A stretch of 64,000 nucleotides of DNA, taken from the NCBI RefSeq assembly GCF_036250695.1, contig NZ_CP109427.1, positions 7,874,001 through 7,938,000 of the forward strand, written 5' to 3'. Both the position numbers and the translations under genes were made by a program. The notes below the pieces were generated by a model. That model was not told where the DNA came from. It saw only the letters and a list, made by a program, of their open reading frames with translations, and ran no database searches. Each line of letters starts with the position of its first letter. The stretch's first letter is position 1. Source of the stretch: Streptomyces sp. NBC_01497. GTDB taxonomy: Bacteria > Actinomycetota > Actinomycetes > Streptomycetales > Streptomycetaceae. Positions 8,485 through 16,717 of this stretch are shown here, piece by piece.

Positions 8485-8768
8485 CCGAGCATCCTGACAT
8501 GGGCGCCGCCATCGGTGCCTGATCTTTTGTGCGGCCGGCGACGAGCGGGATGCCTCGCCAGAGGCATGATGCTGTCCGCGTGCGGGCGACCGCCCGTGTC
8601 ACCCCCAGGGCCAGGAGGCAGGCCGTCCCCGGCGGCCGCCGAGCAACAGCCCAGGCCGCACATAGGTCTGACGCCCAATCAGGCACGTTGTACGGCAATT
8701 CAGCGTGGACGGCGCACCGCGTGGCAGGTACCCACCGGGTGGGACGTATCCCCCGGATCTGCACCCGA

Positions 8769-9002
8769 ATCCCCATCCAGCAGGCGGCCATCCCCCTCGT
8801 GCAGAACATCGCCGACCCCTCCACCCCTGTGACCGACCCGCGGGAGGCCCTCCGGGCGTTGGGTGGCAGGGCGGGCCTGGTGACAGTGGAGGCGGCGGGA
8901 CATGGCGTCGACACCTCGTCCGGATGCGTGGCCGGCACCGTCACGCACTTCCTCGACGACCGCGCCCGCCCGGTCTCAGGCGCGTGCCCCGCGACACGAT
9001 GA
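8769..9002 (+). pseudogene. C-terminal remnant of a TAP-like exported alpha/beta hydrolase
   Basis: The last 75 or so codons read IPLVQNIADPSTPV, then LVTVEAAGHG, then a C-V-THFL-PVSGAC tail. These are the nucleophile-distal Asp, the catalytic His and the terminal cysteine segment of tripeptidyl-aminopeptidase-like (SlpD/SlpE type) hydrolases. The catalytic serine domain and signal peptide are absent upstream, where the frame is arginine-rich noise. The 3' end overlaps the convergent GH51 gene by 27 bases. Confidence 0.65.
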
Positions 9003-10520
9003 CGGCGCGGTCACCGTGGCGCGCGGTGTGGTGCGGATCATCGACCAGGACACCGGCGGGAGTTCGGCGGACACGCCGGTGGGTTCGGCCACGTGGCACG
9101 TCGAGGAACGCGGTTCGACACGGCGCGGCGCCGCTCTGGAGTTCGTCGCGAGGAGGTCCCGCCCACCGAGGACGACATGCTCGACGACCTCGTGCCCCTC
9201 ACCGGCCATCCGCAGCCGCAGGGTGGCCGGCCGGTGCTCGTCGCGGTTGACCGCGAAGACAGTGGTCCCGCCGGTGACGGGGTCGCGGGTGGCGGTCACG
9301 TCGACCGCTGCCACGTCGCCGAGCGTGCTGGAGTGCAGCATCGGCGAGACCGGCTCCACCCGCAGGACCTCGCCCACCGCGTGCCGGGCGGTGAGGGCGA
9401 AGGGATGGAAGATGCTCTGCCGCCAGGCCGGGGCATCCGGCTCGGCGCGGATCGGTGCGATGACGTTGACGAGTTGGGCGAGGCAGGCGATGCTCACGCG
9501 GTCGCTGTGCCGCAGCAGGCTCATCAGCAGGTTGCCCAGCACGACCGCGTCCTGGGCGCTGTACTCGTCCTCGATCAGCCGTGGCGCGCGGCTCCAGTCG
9601 GGGCCGTCCTGCGCGGCGAACCGGCCTTCGTCCCACAGGTTCCACTCGTCGAAGGCGAGGTTCAGTCTGCGTGGGGAGCGCCTCTTGGCGGCGATGTGGT
9701 CGCAGGTCGCGACGACGCCCTCGATGAAGGAGTCCATCACCTGTGCGCAGGCGAGGTAGCCGACCCGGTCGTCGCCGTGCTGTTCGAAGTAGGCGTGCAG
9801 GGAGATGTAGTCGACCACGTCGTACGCCTCGTCCAGGACCTGTGCCTCCCAGGCGCCGAACGTCGGCATCCGCTCGTTGGAACTGCCGCAGGCGACGAGT
9901 TCGATCGCCGGGTCGACACGTCGCATCGCCTTGCCGGTCTCGGCGGCCAGCCGGCCGTACTCGGTGGCGGACTTCTGCCCGATCTGCCAGGGGCCGTCCA
10001 TCTCGTTGCCCAGACACCAGGTCCTGATGCGGTGCGTCTCGCGCACTCCGTGGGCGACGCGCAGGTCGGAATAGTAGGTTCCGCCGGGGAAGTTGGCGTA
10101 CTCCAGAAGGTTGCAGGCGTCCTGCACACCTCGGGTACCGAGGTTGACAGCCATGATCGGCTCGATGCCGGATCGCCGGGCCCACGCCATGAACTCGTTG
10201 AGCCCGAAGGTGTTCGGTTCGACGGACCGCCAGGCCAGGTCGAGGGTCGCCCGGCGGTCCTCGCGAGGGCCGACACCGTCCTCCCACCGATGGCCGGAGA
10301 CGAAGTTGCCGCCGGGGTAGCGCACGGTGCTGACGCCCAGCTCCCGCGTCAGCTCGATGACATCGAGCCGGAGTCCGTCCGCGTCGGCCTCGGGGTGGCC
10401 GGGTTCGTAGATCCCGCCGTAGACGCAGCGGCCCATGTGCTCGACGAACGACCCGAAAAGCCGCGGCGGCACCGGTGCGATGGTGAAGGCGGGGTCGATG
10501 GTCGCAGTGCAGGTGAACAC
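8976..10520 (-). CDS. abfA: Intracellular alpha-L-arabinofuranosidase, GH51
   Basis: This 514-residue enzyme releases terminal arabinofuranose from arabino-oligosaccharides. It starts at GTG 10520 behind GGAG with six-base spacing; the longer frame adds an arginine-rich stretch without support. The acid/base glutamate is Glu173 in LGNEMDG and the nucleophile is Glu292 in FDEWNLW. Their spacing matches well-studied bacterial GH51 enzymes. No signal peptide is present, so it acts in the cytoplasm. It lies 101 bases downstream of a LacI regulator on the same strand and is divergent from a secreted GH54 enzyme, making a small arabinan/arabinoxylan locus. Confidence 0.93.
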   Translation of the reverse strand: MFTCTATIDPAFTIAPVPPRLFGSFVEHMGRCVYGGIYEPGHPEADADGLRLDVIELTRELGVSTVRYPGGNFVSGHRWEDGVGPREDRRATLDLAWRSVEPNTFGLNEFMAWARRSGIEPIMAVNLGTRGVQDACNLLEYANFPGGTYYSDLRVAHGVRETHRIRTWCLGNEMDGPWQIGQKSATEYGRLAAETGKAMRRVDPAIELVACGSSNERMPTFGAWEAQVLDEAYDVVDYISLHAYFEQHGDDRVGYLACAQVMDSFIEGVVATCDHIAAKRRSPRRLNLAFDEWNLWDEGRFAAQDGPDWSRAPRLIEDEYSAQDAVVLGNLLMSLLRHSDRVSIACLAQLVNVIAPIRAEPDAPAWRQSIFHPFALTARHAVGEVLRVEPVSPMLHSSTLGDVAAVDVTATRDPVTGGTTVFAVNRDEHRPATLRLRMAGEGHEVVEHVVLGGRDLLATNSRAAPRRVEPRSSTCHVAEPTGVSAELPPVSWSMIRTTPRATVTAPSSCRGARA

Positions 10521-10551
10521 ACCGTTCTCCGAATCTCTTTCCGGACGGGAT

Positions 10552-10579
10552 GGACGAGCGGACGAGCGGACAGACGGAC
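10552..10579. repeat. Short 8-bp direct repeats in the LacI-GH51 gap
   Basis: GGACGAGC is present twice in a row, then GGACAGAC and the start of another copy. They lie just upstream of the GH51 ribosome-binding region. Confidence 0.6.
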
Positions 10580-10621
10580 CCCTCTGACGGACGGACCCCC
10601 CTCGCACGGGCAGGCGCACGG

Positions 10622-11704
10622 TCAGTGATCGGGATGGCTCCCGCAGGAGTCGCGGATCACGAGGTCGAACGGCAGTACGGTGTGGACGGGGTCGGGGGCC
10701 GTGCCGCCCAGGAGGTCGAACAGGACGGTGGCGGCCGTGCGGCCGAGATCCTCAGCGGGTACGCGGACGGTGGTGATGCCGGGCGTGGTCAGCCGTGAGA
10801 CGCCGAAGTCGTCGTAGCCGGCCAGCGCGACGTCCTCGGGAACGCGCAGCCCCCGTGACCGGATCTCCAGCATGGCGCCGTACGCCATCTCGTCGTTGGC
10901 GGCGAAGATCGCCTGGACGTCGGCCATGCTGTCGAGCACCTGCCGGGCGCCGGCCCGCCCCGACTCCTCGCTGAAGTCGCCCACCGCGAGGCTGTGGGTG
11001 CAGGGCCGCCCCGCGCCGGCGAGCGCGCCGCGGAAACCCTCGTAGCGGTCCACCGCTGTCTGGTGGTCGAGCGGTCCGCTGATGTGCGCGATACGCGTCA
11101 GCCCGTGGTCTCGCACGAGGTGGCGGGTGACGGCGGCGGCGCCCGCGATGTCGTCGACACCGACGCTCGCCGCGTGCGGCAGGTGCGCGAAGCGCCCGAC
11201 GAGCACCACCGGAAGGGCGGTGTCCACCATGCGGTTCACGTTCGGGTCGCTGATCGAGGCAGAGGCGATGATCGCCCCCGACGCCGCCCCCGAGCGCAGC
11301 ACCCGTTCGTAGGCGGCCACACCATGGCTCTCGTCGGGGTTGGTCGACACCATCAGGGCCGCGTCGCGTGCGTTCGCCTCGGTGGTGACCCCCACCAGCA
11401 GGTGCATGAAGTAGGGATGGCCGAACACGTGCCGGCCGGTCTGGGGGACGACCAGGGCGATGGACGTCGAACGGCCCGCGCGCAGTGCCCGCCCCGCGGA
11501 GTTCGGGACATAGCCGAGCCGGGCCGCGGCGGCGCGGACGGCCCGCTTCGTCGGCTCGCTGATGCGCGGGTGATCGGACAGCGCCATGGACACCGCGCTC
11601 TGCGAGACCCCGACGGCCGTCGCCACGTCCTTCAGTCTGACGTCGGTCCGCCCCGTCGCCGCCGTCCCGTTTCCGGTGCGTCGTGTTCCGGCCGTGTCCG
11701 TCAT
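10622..11704 (-). CDS. LacI-family repressor of the arabinofuranosidase locus
   Basis: The protein has 360 residues from ATG 11704, with GGGA six bases before it. The N-terminal helix-turn-helix (VRLKDVATAVGVSQSAVSMAL) and hinge (SAGRALRAGRSTSIALVV) are standard LacI/GalR. The sugar-binding domain ends with the usual GYDDFG-PGITTVR signature. It probably binds the ACGTT-centred palindrome at 11810-11825 between itself and the divergent GH54 gene. Arabinose or an arabino-oligosaccharide is the likely inducer (inference from the neighbours). Confidence 0.9.
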   Translation of the reverse strand: MTDTAGTRRTGNGTAATGRTDVRLKDVATAVGVSQSAVSMALSDHPRISEPTKRAVRAAAARLGYVPNSAGRALRAGRSTSIALVVPQTGRHVFGHPYFMHLLVGVTTEANARDAALMVSTNPDESHGVAAYERVLRSGAASGAIIASASISDPNVNRMVDTALPVVLVGRFAHLPHAASVGVDDIAGAAAVTRHLVRDHGLTRIAHISGPLDHQTAVDRYEGFRGALAGAGRPCTHSLAVGDFSEESGRAGARQVLDSMADVQAIFAANDEMAYGAMLEIRSRGLRVPEDVALAGYDDFGVSRLTTPGITTVRVPAEDLGRTAATVLFDLLGGTAPDPVHTVLPFDLVIRDSCGSHPDH

Positions 11705-11809
11705 GCCGTGTCCCTTCCCGCCCCTCGCCACGTCATCCGCCGGGCACGTGACCGTGGGCACGCGGGGCCGACGTGCATGGCCGCGGCAGGGGAGAGGAGA
11801 CGATCAACT

Positions 11810-11825
11810 GCTTCAACGTTTCAGC
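11810..11825. promoter_or_regulatory. LacI operator candidate in the GH54/LacI divergent region
   Basis: GCTTCAACGTTTCAGC is symmetrical in six of eight base pairs around the central CG, close to the TGAAACGTTTCA form typical of LacI/GalR sites. It lies about 105 bases before the LacI start and about 100 before the GH54 promoter. Confidence 0.65.
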
Positions 11826-11889
11826 GTGGTGGACGGTAGGCCCCCGCGAGCGCAGCAGTCAAGCCTGCCAACATGACGTCAACCAGGCC

Positions 11890-11964
11890 GATTCAGCGAG
11901 CAGTTCGAGGTGCGTGGGGGTTGACGGCCGGACGGGGCATCTCTACCTTCGGTTCCGCTGAATC
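11890..11964. repeat. 9-bp inverted repeat bracketing the GH54 promoter
   Basis: GATTCAGCG (11890-11898) and CGCTGAATC (11956-11964) are perfect complements 57 bases apart, one on each side of the predicted promoter. They could be half-sites for a looping regulator or could be chance. Confidence 0.5.
11921..11949 (+). promoter_or_regulatory. Sigma-70-type promoter for the GH54 gene
   Basis: TTGACG at 11921-11926, a 17-base spacer and TACCTT at 11944-11949 fit the HrdB-type consensus. The promoter leaves a leader of roughly 185 bases before the start codon at 12140. Confidence 0.6.
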
Positions 11965-12139
11965 GTATGAGCAGCGGATCGGCGCCGGCGCGGCGCCTGC
12001 CGGCCGTCTCACCGCACGCCGGGGATCACGCCCACTCCTCAACACCCCCTGTGCGTGTGCTCCTTCCTGCCGCGCCCGCACGTCCCTGCCTTTCCCACAG
12101 GCGTCCCCCGCCTGGCTCCCGACGGAGAAAGGGTCGACG

Positions 12140-13999
12140 ATGACCGAACCCCCACCACCCTTCCGACCGCGTTCGGCACTGCGGCGCTCCGGCCGCGTCC
12201 TGCTCGCCTTCTGCGGGGCCCTGGCCCTGACGGTGGGCCTGCTGCTGGGCGTCACCGGCCCCGCGAACGCCGCCGGTTCCCTGCCCTGTGACGTGTACGG
12301 CGGCGCGGGCACGCCCTGTGTGGGCGCCTTCAGCACCGTCCGCGCTCTCTACACCTCGTACGACGGCAGCCTGTACCAGGTCACTCGCGTGCAGGACGGC
12401 GCAAAACTCGACATCGGACTGGTCGGGGCCGGCGGCTACGCCGACGCCGGGGCGCAGAACGCCTTCTGCAACGGCGCCACGTGCGTCATCAGCACGATCT
12501 ACGACCAGTCGCCACGCCACAACGACCTGCTCATCGCCGGTGCGGGCACCGCCGGCGCCGCCGATGCCGGCGCCCTCGCCAACGCGCTGCACGTCAGCGT
12601 GAACGGTCACTCGGTCTACGGCGTCTACGTTCCGCCCGGGGTGGGCTACCGCCATCCCGTCGGCTCCGGTGTGGCCACGGGCGGACAGCCCGAAGGCATG
12701 TACATGGTGACCAGTGGTACGCACGCGAGCCGCGACTGCTGCTTCGACTTCGGCAACGTCGAGGCGGCCGAGAACGACACCGGTGCCGGTCACATGGACG
12801 CGCTCAACCTGTCGACGGCCCACGCCTGCGACCCCTGCCACGGCGACGGGCCGTGGGTCCAGGCCGACTTGGAGAACGGCATCTTCCAGGCGGACACCAA
12901 TCCCCACAGCACCAACGGCGGCAACACGAGCCCCTTCGTCACGGCGCTGCTGAAGAACAACGGGCAGACATCCTTCGCGCTCAAGGGCGGCAACTCCCAG
13001 TCCGGCGGCCTCACGACGTGGTGGAACGGCGCCCTGCCCCCGGGCTACGCACCCATGCGCCAGGAGGGCTCCATCGTGCTGGGCACCGGGGGCGACAACA
13101 GCAACCGGGGGGCCGGGTCGTTCTTCGAGGGGGCGATCACCGCCGGCTACCCCTCCGACGCCGCCGACTCCTCCGTCCAGACGAGCATCGTGGCCGCCGG
13201 CTACTCGGGAGACACCGCCGGCGTCGCGCCGTCGACGATCGCCGCTCCCGGCGGGAAGTGCGTCGACGTGACCGGCGACGACGTGGCCGGCAAGACCGCG
13301 GCTGTACAGCTGTGGGACTGCCAGAGCGGGGCCACCGACCAGCGATGGGTCCATGACGCCGACGGGTCACTGCGGACGCTGGGCCGCTGCATGGACGTCG
13401 TCGGCAACACCACGGCGCAGAACGCGCAGGTCCAGCTCTACGACTGCAACGGGGTCGGCGGGCAGAAGTGGGTACAGCGGGATGACGGCTCCCTGCTCAA
13501 CCCGCAGTCCGGACGCTGCCTGGACGCGACCGGCGGCGCCACCGCCGACGGCACCCGGCTGCAGATCCACGACTGCAACGGGACCGCCGCCCAGGTCTTC
13601 ACCGTCGGCGGCGGCTCGATGGTCGAGGGTCCCGGCCAGAAGTGCCTGGACGTCTACGGCGACGACAACGGCGGCAACGCGGCCGCGGCCGAGCTGTGGG
13701 ACTGCCAGTCCTACGCACGGGACCAGCACTGGGTGCACACCTCCACCAACAGGCTGACGAGCCTGGGCCGTTGCCTGGACGTGGTCGGCAACGGCACCGC
13801 GCAGGACACGCAGGTCCAACTCTACGACTGCGACACGGCGGTGGGCGGCCAGGTCTGGGAGCAGCAGGCGGACGGCTCCCTGCTCAACCCGCAGTCCGGG
13901 CGCTGCCTGGACGCGACCGGCGGCGCCACCGCCGACGGCACCCGGCTGCGGATCCACGACTGCAACGGGACCGCAGCGCAGAGGTTCGCACTGGGCTGA
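12140..13999 (+). CDS. abfB: Secreted alpha-L-arabinofuranosidase GH54 with two CBM13 modules
   Basis: This is a 619-residue exported enzyme. It starts at ATG 12140 after AGAAAGGG; upstream in-frame codons lie in the leader. Residues 1-44 are a Sec signal ending ANA. Residues about 46-360 match the GH54 catalytic domain (CDVYGG, TVRALY, IYDQS, CCFDFGN). By comparison with the fungal AbfB enzyme, the nucleophile should be Glu245 in DLENG and the acid/base Asp319 in GGDNSN. Two ricin-B/CBM13 modules follow (about 366-490 and 492-619), replacing the CBM42 module usual in fungi. A near-identical 104-bp block in both modules points to recent duplication. It should clip arabinose from arabinoxylan or arabinan outside the cell. 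Confidence 0.93.
   Translation: MTEPPPPFRPRSALRRSGRVLLAFCGALALTVGLLLGVTGPANAAGSLPCDVYGGAGTPCVGAFSTVRALYTSYDGSLYQVTRVQDGAKLDIGLVGAGGYADAGAQNAFCNGATCVISTIYDQSPRHNDLLIAGAGTAGAADAGALANALHVSVNGHSVYGVYVPPGVGYRHPVGSGVATGGQPEGMYMVTSGTHASRDCCFDFGNVEAAENDTGAGHMDALNLSTAHACDPCHGDGPWVQADLENGIFQADTNPHSTNGGNTSPFVTALLKNNGQTSFALKGGNSQSGGLTTWWNGALPPGYAPMRQEGSIVLGTGGDNSNRGAGSFFEGAITAGYPSDAADSSVQTSIVAAGYSGDTAGVAPSTIAAPGGKCVDVTGDDVAGKTAAVQLWDCQSGATDQRWVHDADGSLRTLGRCMDVVGNTTAQNAQVQLYDCNGVGGQKWVQRDDGSLLNPQSGRCLDATGGATADGTRLQIHDCNGTAAQVFTVGGGSMVEGPGQKCLDVYGDDNGGNAAAAELWDCQSYARDQHWVHTSTNRLTSLGRCLDVVGNGTAQDTQVQLYDCDTAVGGQVWEQQADGSLLNPQSGRCLDATGGATADGTRLRIHDCNGTAAQRFALG
13484..13974 (+). repeat. 104-bp near-identical direct repeat inside the GH54 gene
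   Basis: The copies at 13484-13587 and 13871-13974 differ at two positions only. Each encodes the C-terminal third of a CBM13 module (LLNPQSG through HDCNGT). The rest of the two modules is much more diverged. Confidence 0.9.
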
Positions 14000-14010
14000 C
14001 CGTTCGGCCC

Positions 14011-14048
14011 CGCAGGGGGCGGACCCCCGAGGTGGACCGCCCCCTGCG
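14011..14048 (+). terminator. Terminator hairpin after the GH54 gene
   Basis: CGCAGGGGGCGGACC pairs with GGACCGCCCCCTGCG with a single mismatch. It starts 11 bases past the stop codon. Confidence 0.75.
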
Positions 14049-14267
14049 CCGGCCGGCACGTACGCGGCCGGCCCTTGCGCCGGCCGGACCGCACGCGGCC
14101 GGCCCGTGCCACCGCGTCCGGGGCGGCTCGAAACGCGGCGGGGGAGCGGCTCCCGGGACGAGCGTGCCGCAGCCCCGCGCGGGCCGCACCGGGGCAGACG
14201 CTCTCGGGGCCGCTCTCCCGGGACGGTCCCCCACGTGCGGACAGCAGCGGGAAGCAGTCCAGGCGCC

Positions 14268-15311
14268 TCAGGGCGCGAGCGGCCGTCTCCCACCGAGCGT
14301 GGACTCGCGCTGCTCCAGCCAGTGCGGGGCCGTGTGCACCTCGAACGGCAGGCGTGTCCCCGAGCGGATGCGGGCCGCCAGGCACTTGACGGCCAAGGAG
14401 GCGACGGCCGTCAGGTCGGGGACCACGGTCGTGAGCGATGGTGTGCTGTACAGCGCCTCCTCGGAGCCGTCGACGCCCGCCAGCGCGATGTCACCGGGGA
14501 CCTCAAGTCCCGCTTCGTGCACGGCCCGCAGCGCGCCCACGGCCAGGAGGTCGCTGAAGCAGAAGACGGCGTCGGGCCGTACGTGCGCGGGCAGTTCGAT
14601 GAGCGCGCGCATCGCCAGCAGGCCGTTGCGGCGGTCGAAGTCCTGCACGGGAGGCGTGAGGCGGGGGTCGAAGGTCAGTCCGCCTTCGTGCAGTGCCTGC
14701 TGGAAGCCCTGCAGGCGCTGGCGGCTGGTCGCCGACGCCTTTCGGTCCGCGCCGATGGCCGCGATCCGGGAGCGGCCGAGAGCGGCGAGGTGCGCGGTGG
14801 CGTCCCGCGCCGCGGCGACGTTGTCGATGAGGACGTGGTCGGCGACGACATGAGCGGGTTCGTAGCTGCGTTCGCCGAGGAGGACCAGGGGGAACTCGTC
14901 AGCGACCGGGACGAGTTCGGCGGTCGTGACGTGCAGGGGAGAGAGGATCACACCGTCGAGCAGTGACGCGCCGACCCCGGTGGCCAGGCGCAGTTCCTCC
15001 GCCGGGTCCTGGAGCGTCTCCTCGATGAGGACGGTCAGGCCCAGCGCGGTGGCCTCCGTCCGTACGTGGTGGGCGAGGTCCGCGAAGTAGGGCGTGGTGA
15101 GTTCCGGGACTGCGAGGGCGATCAGCCCGCTGCGCCCCGTGCGCAGCCGGCGGGCCGACGCGTTGGGACGGTAGCCGAGTTCCCGCACGGCGCGCATCAC
15201 GCGTTCCCGGGTGGCGGCGGACACCCGGGGGGCGTCGCGTACAACGTTGGACACCGTCTTGATCGACACCCCCGCATGTTCGGCCACGTCCTTCAGCGTC
15301 ACTGCTGCCAC
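14268..15311 (-). CDS. LacI-family repressor of the adjacent sugar-uptake operon
   Basis: The protein has 347 residues from GTG 15311, preceded by GAGAGGA. The helix-turn-helix TLKDVAEHAGVSIKTVSNV and hinge RPNASARRLRTGRSG are textbook LacI/GalR. The C-terminal domain has the DNVAAARD and VDGSEEALYSTPSLTTV signatures. It is divergent from the Gfo/Idh-ABC transporter operon, with two operator-like palindromes in the 257-base gap, so it almost certainly controls that operon. The ligand is unknown. Confidence 0.9.
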   Translation of the reverse strand: MAAVTLKDVAEHAGVSIKTVSNVVRDAPRVSAATRERVMRAVRELGYRPNASARRLRTGRSGLIALAVPELTTPYFADLAHHVRTEATALGLTVLIEETLQDPAEELRLATGVGASLLDGVILSPLHVTTAELVPVADEFPLVLLGERSYEPAHVVADHVLIDNVAAARDATAHLAALGRSRIAAIGADRKASATSRQRLQGFQQALHEGGLTFDPRLTPPVQDFDRRNGLLAMRALIELPAHVRPDAVFCFSDLLAVGALRAVHEAGLEVPGDIALAGVDGSEEALYSTPSLTTVVPDLTAVASLAVKCLAARIRSGTRLPFEVHTAPHWLEQRESTLGGRRPLAP

Positions 15312-15429
15312 CGACCGGTCCTCTCGCTGGCCTTTTCCCGGATTATGCACGTGCGGGCCTTGTCTGTCAGCGATCGTGACGGGCTTCAGCTGTTTTTCGA
15401 CGAAGGGTTGACCGCTCGGATACGCGGCG

Positions 15430-15445
15430 GTTACAACGTTGGAAC
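15430..15445. promoter_or_regulatory. LacI operator candidate 1
   Basis: GTTACAACGTTGGAAC is symmetrical in seven of eight pairs around a central CG. It lies in the divergent region between the LacI gene and the sugar operon. Confidence 0.7.
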
Positions 15446-15449
15446 CGAT

Positions 15450-15463
15450 AGCAAGCGGTTGCT
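15450..15463. promoter_or_regulatory. LacI operator candidate 2
   Basis: AGCAAGCGGTTGCT is symmetrical in six of seven pairs around a central CG. Its centre is 19 bp from that of the first site, close to two helical turns, so two dimers could bind side by side. Confidence 0.6.
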
Positions 15464-15568
15464 GTCAACGTCGTGCCGGCGGCCGGTGCCCTCGGGGCCC
15501 GGTTGCCTGCCGTACGCGTTCCGGCTGCCGCAGGACTCCCACCCTGTCCACCTCACGAGAGGGGCCGC

Positions 15569-16717
15569 ATGTCTTCGCATCGTCCGAACGCACCACTGCG
15601 CACAGCCGTGGTCGGCACGGGAGGTATCGCCCGCTCCAGCCATCTCCCCGCCTTGCGGACCCTGGCCGCGGAAGGGGCGACGGACGTCGTGGCCGCGGTC
15701 GACGTCGACGGCGGGGCCGTGCGCGCGTTCGCCGACGAGTTCGGGATCGCCCACGCGGGCACGGACCTTGACGCGATGCTGGCCGAAGTGCGCCCGGACC
15801 TCGTCGTGTTGTGCACGCCGCCCGCCGTGCACCGGCAGCAGTCCGTGGCCGCGCTCCGCGCCGGGGCGTGGGTCTGGTGCGAGAAGCCGCCGTGTCCCTC
15901 ACTGGCCGACTACGACGCCGTGCAGGGCGCGGAGAAGGGCGGCGACGCCGACCCGTACGCGTCGATCGTCTTCCAGCACCGCTTCGGCTCGGGCGCCCGG
16001 CACGTGCGCCGCCTCCTGCACGACGGCGCGTTCGGCCGGCCGCTGGTGGCGCACTGCCAGACCACCTGGTACCGGGACACCGCCTACTACGCCGTTCCAT
16101 GGCGGGGCCGTTGGGCCACCGAGGGCGGCGGCCCGGCCATGGGGCACGGCATCCATCAGACGGACCTGCTGCTGGATCTGATGGGCCCGTGGCAGGAGGT
16201 GCGCGGCATGGCCGCCCGGCTCGTCCACGACGTGGAGACCGAGGACGTCTCCACCGCGCAGGTCCGCTTCGACAACGGCGCCCTCGGCACGGTCGTCAAC
16301 AGCGTGCTGAGTCCCGACGAGGTCAGCCGGATCCGTATCGACTGCGAGCTGGCGACGATCGAGCTGACCCACCTGTACGGCTACCGCAACGCGGACTGGC
16401 GCATCACCCCGGCCCCCGACGTCCCCGAACCCACCGTGGCCCGCTGGCGCGACTTCGGCGAGGACGAACCGAGTTCGCACCTCGCCCAACTGCGGGCTCT
16501 CGTCGCCGACATCAACGCCGGCCGACGCCACGCGACCAGCGGCGCGGGCGGCCGGCGGACGCTCGAATTCATCACCGCCCTGTACAAGTCCGCGTTCTCC
16601 GGCTCGCCCGTCCGCGCGGGTGATGTCGGCCCTGGCGACCCCTACTACACCGAACTGCACGGCGGTGCTCCGGGCTGGGCACCGGCCGGCTCCCGCGAGG
16701 AAGAGGACCACGCATGA
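15569..16717 (+). CDS. Gfo/Idh/MocA-family oxidoreductase
   Basis: This 382-residue NAD(P)-dependent sugar dehydrogenase-type enzyme starts at ATG 15569 after GAGAGGGG. The N-terminal Rossmann domain has the pattern VVGTGGIARSSHLPAL, and EKPPC stands where the family has its EKP motif. The C-terminal half is the alpha/beta substrate domain. The family oxidises or reduces a hydroxyl of sugars, inositols or sugar acids. It is the first gene of a seven-gene operon with an ABC importer and overlaps the next gene by four bases, so it probably acts on the imported sugar. Confidence 0.88.
   Translation: MSSHRPNAPLRTAVVGTGGIARSSHLPALRTLAAEGATDVVAAVDVDGGAVRAFADEFGIAHAGTDLDAMLAEVRPDLVVLCTPPAVHRQQSVAALRAGAWVWCEKPPCPSLADYDAVQGAEKGGDADPYASIVFQHRFGSGARHVRRLLHDGAFGRPLVAHCQTTWYRDTAYYAVPWRGRWATEGGGPAMGHGIHQTDLLLDLMGPWQEVRGMAARLVHDVETEDVSTAQVRFDNGALGTVVNSVLSPDEVSRIRIDCELATIELTHLYGYRNADWRITPAPDVPEPTVARWRDFGEDEPSSHLAQLRALVADINAGRRHATSGAGGRRTLEFITALYKSAFSGSPVRAGDVGPGDPYYTELHGGAPGWAPAGSREEEDHA

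Noticed and set aside
12026..13354. 442-codon minus-strand ORF opposite the GH54 gene
   Set aside because: It is a shadow of the GH54 catalytic domain and has no start signal or motif.
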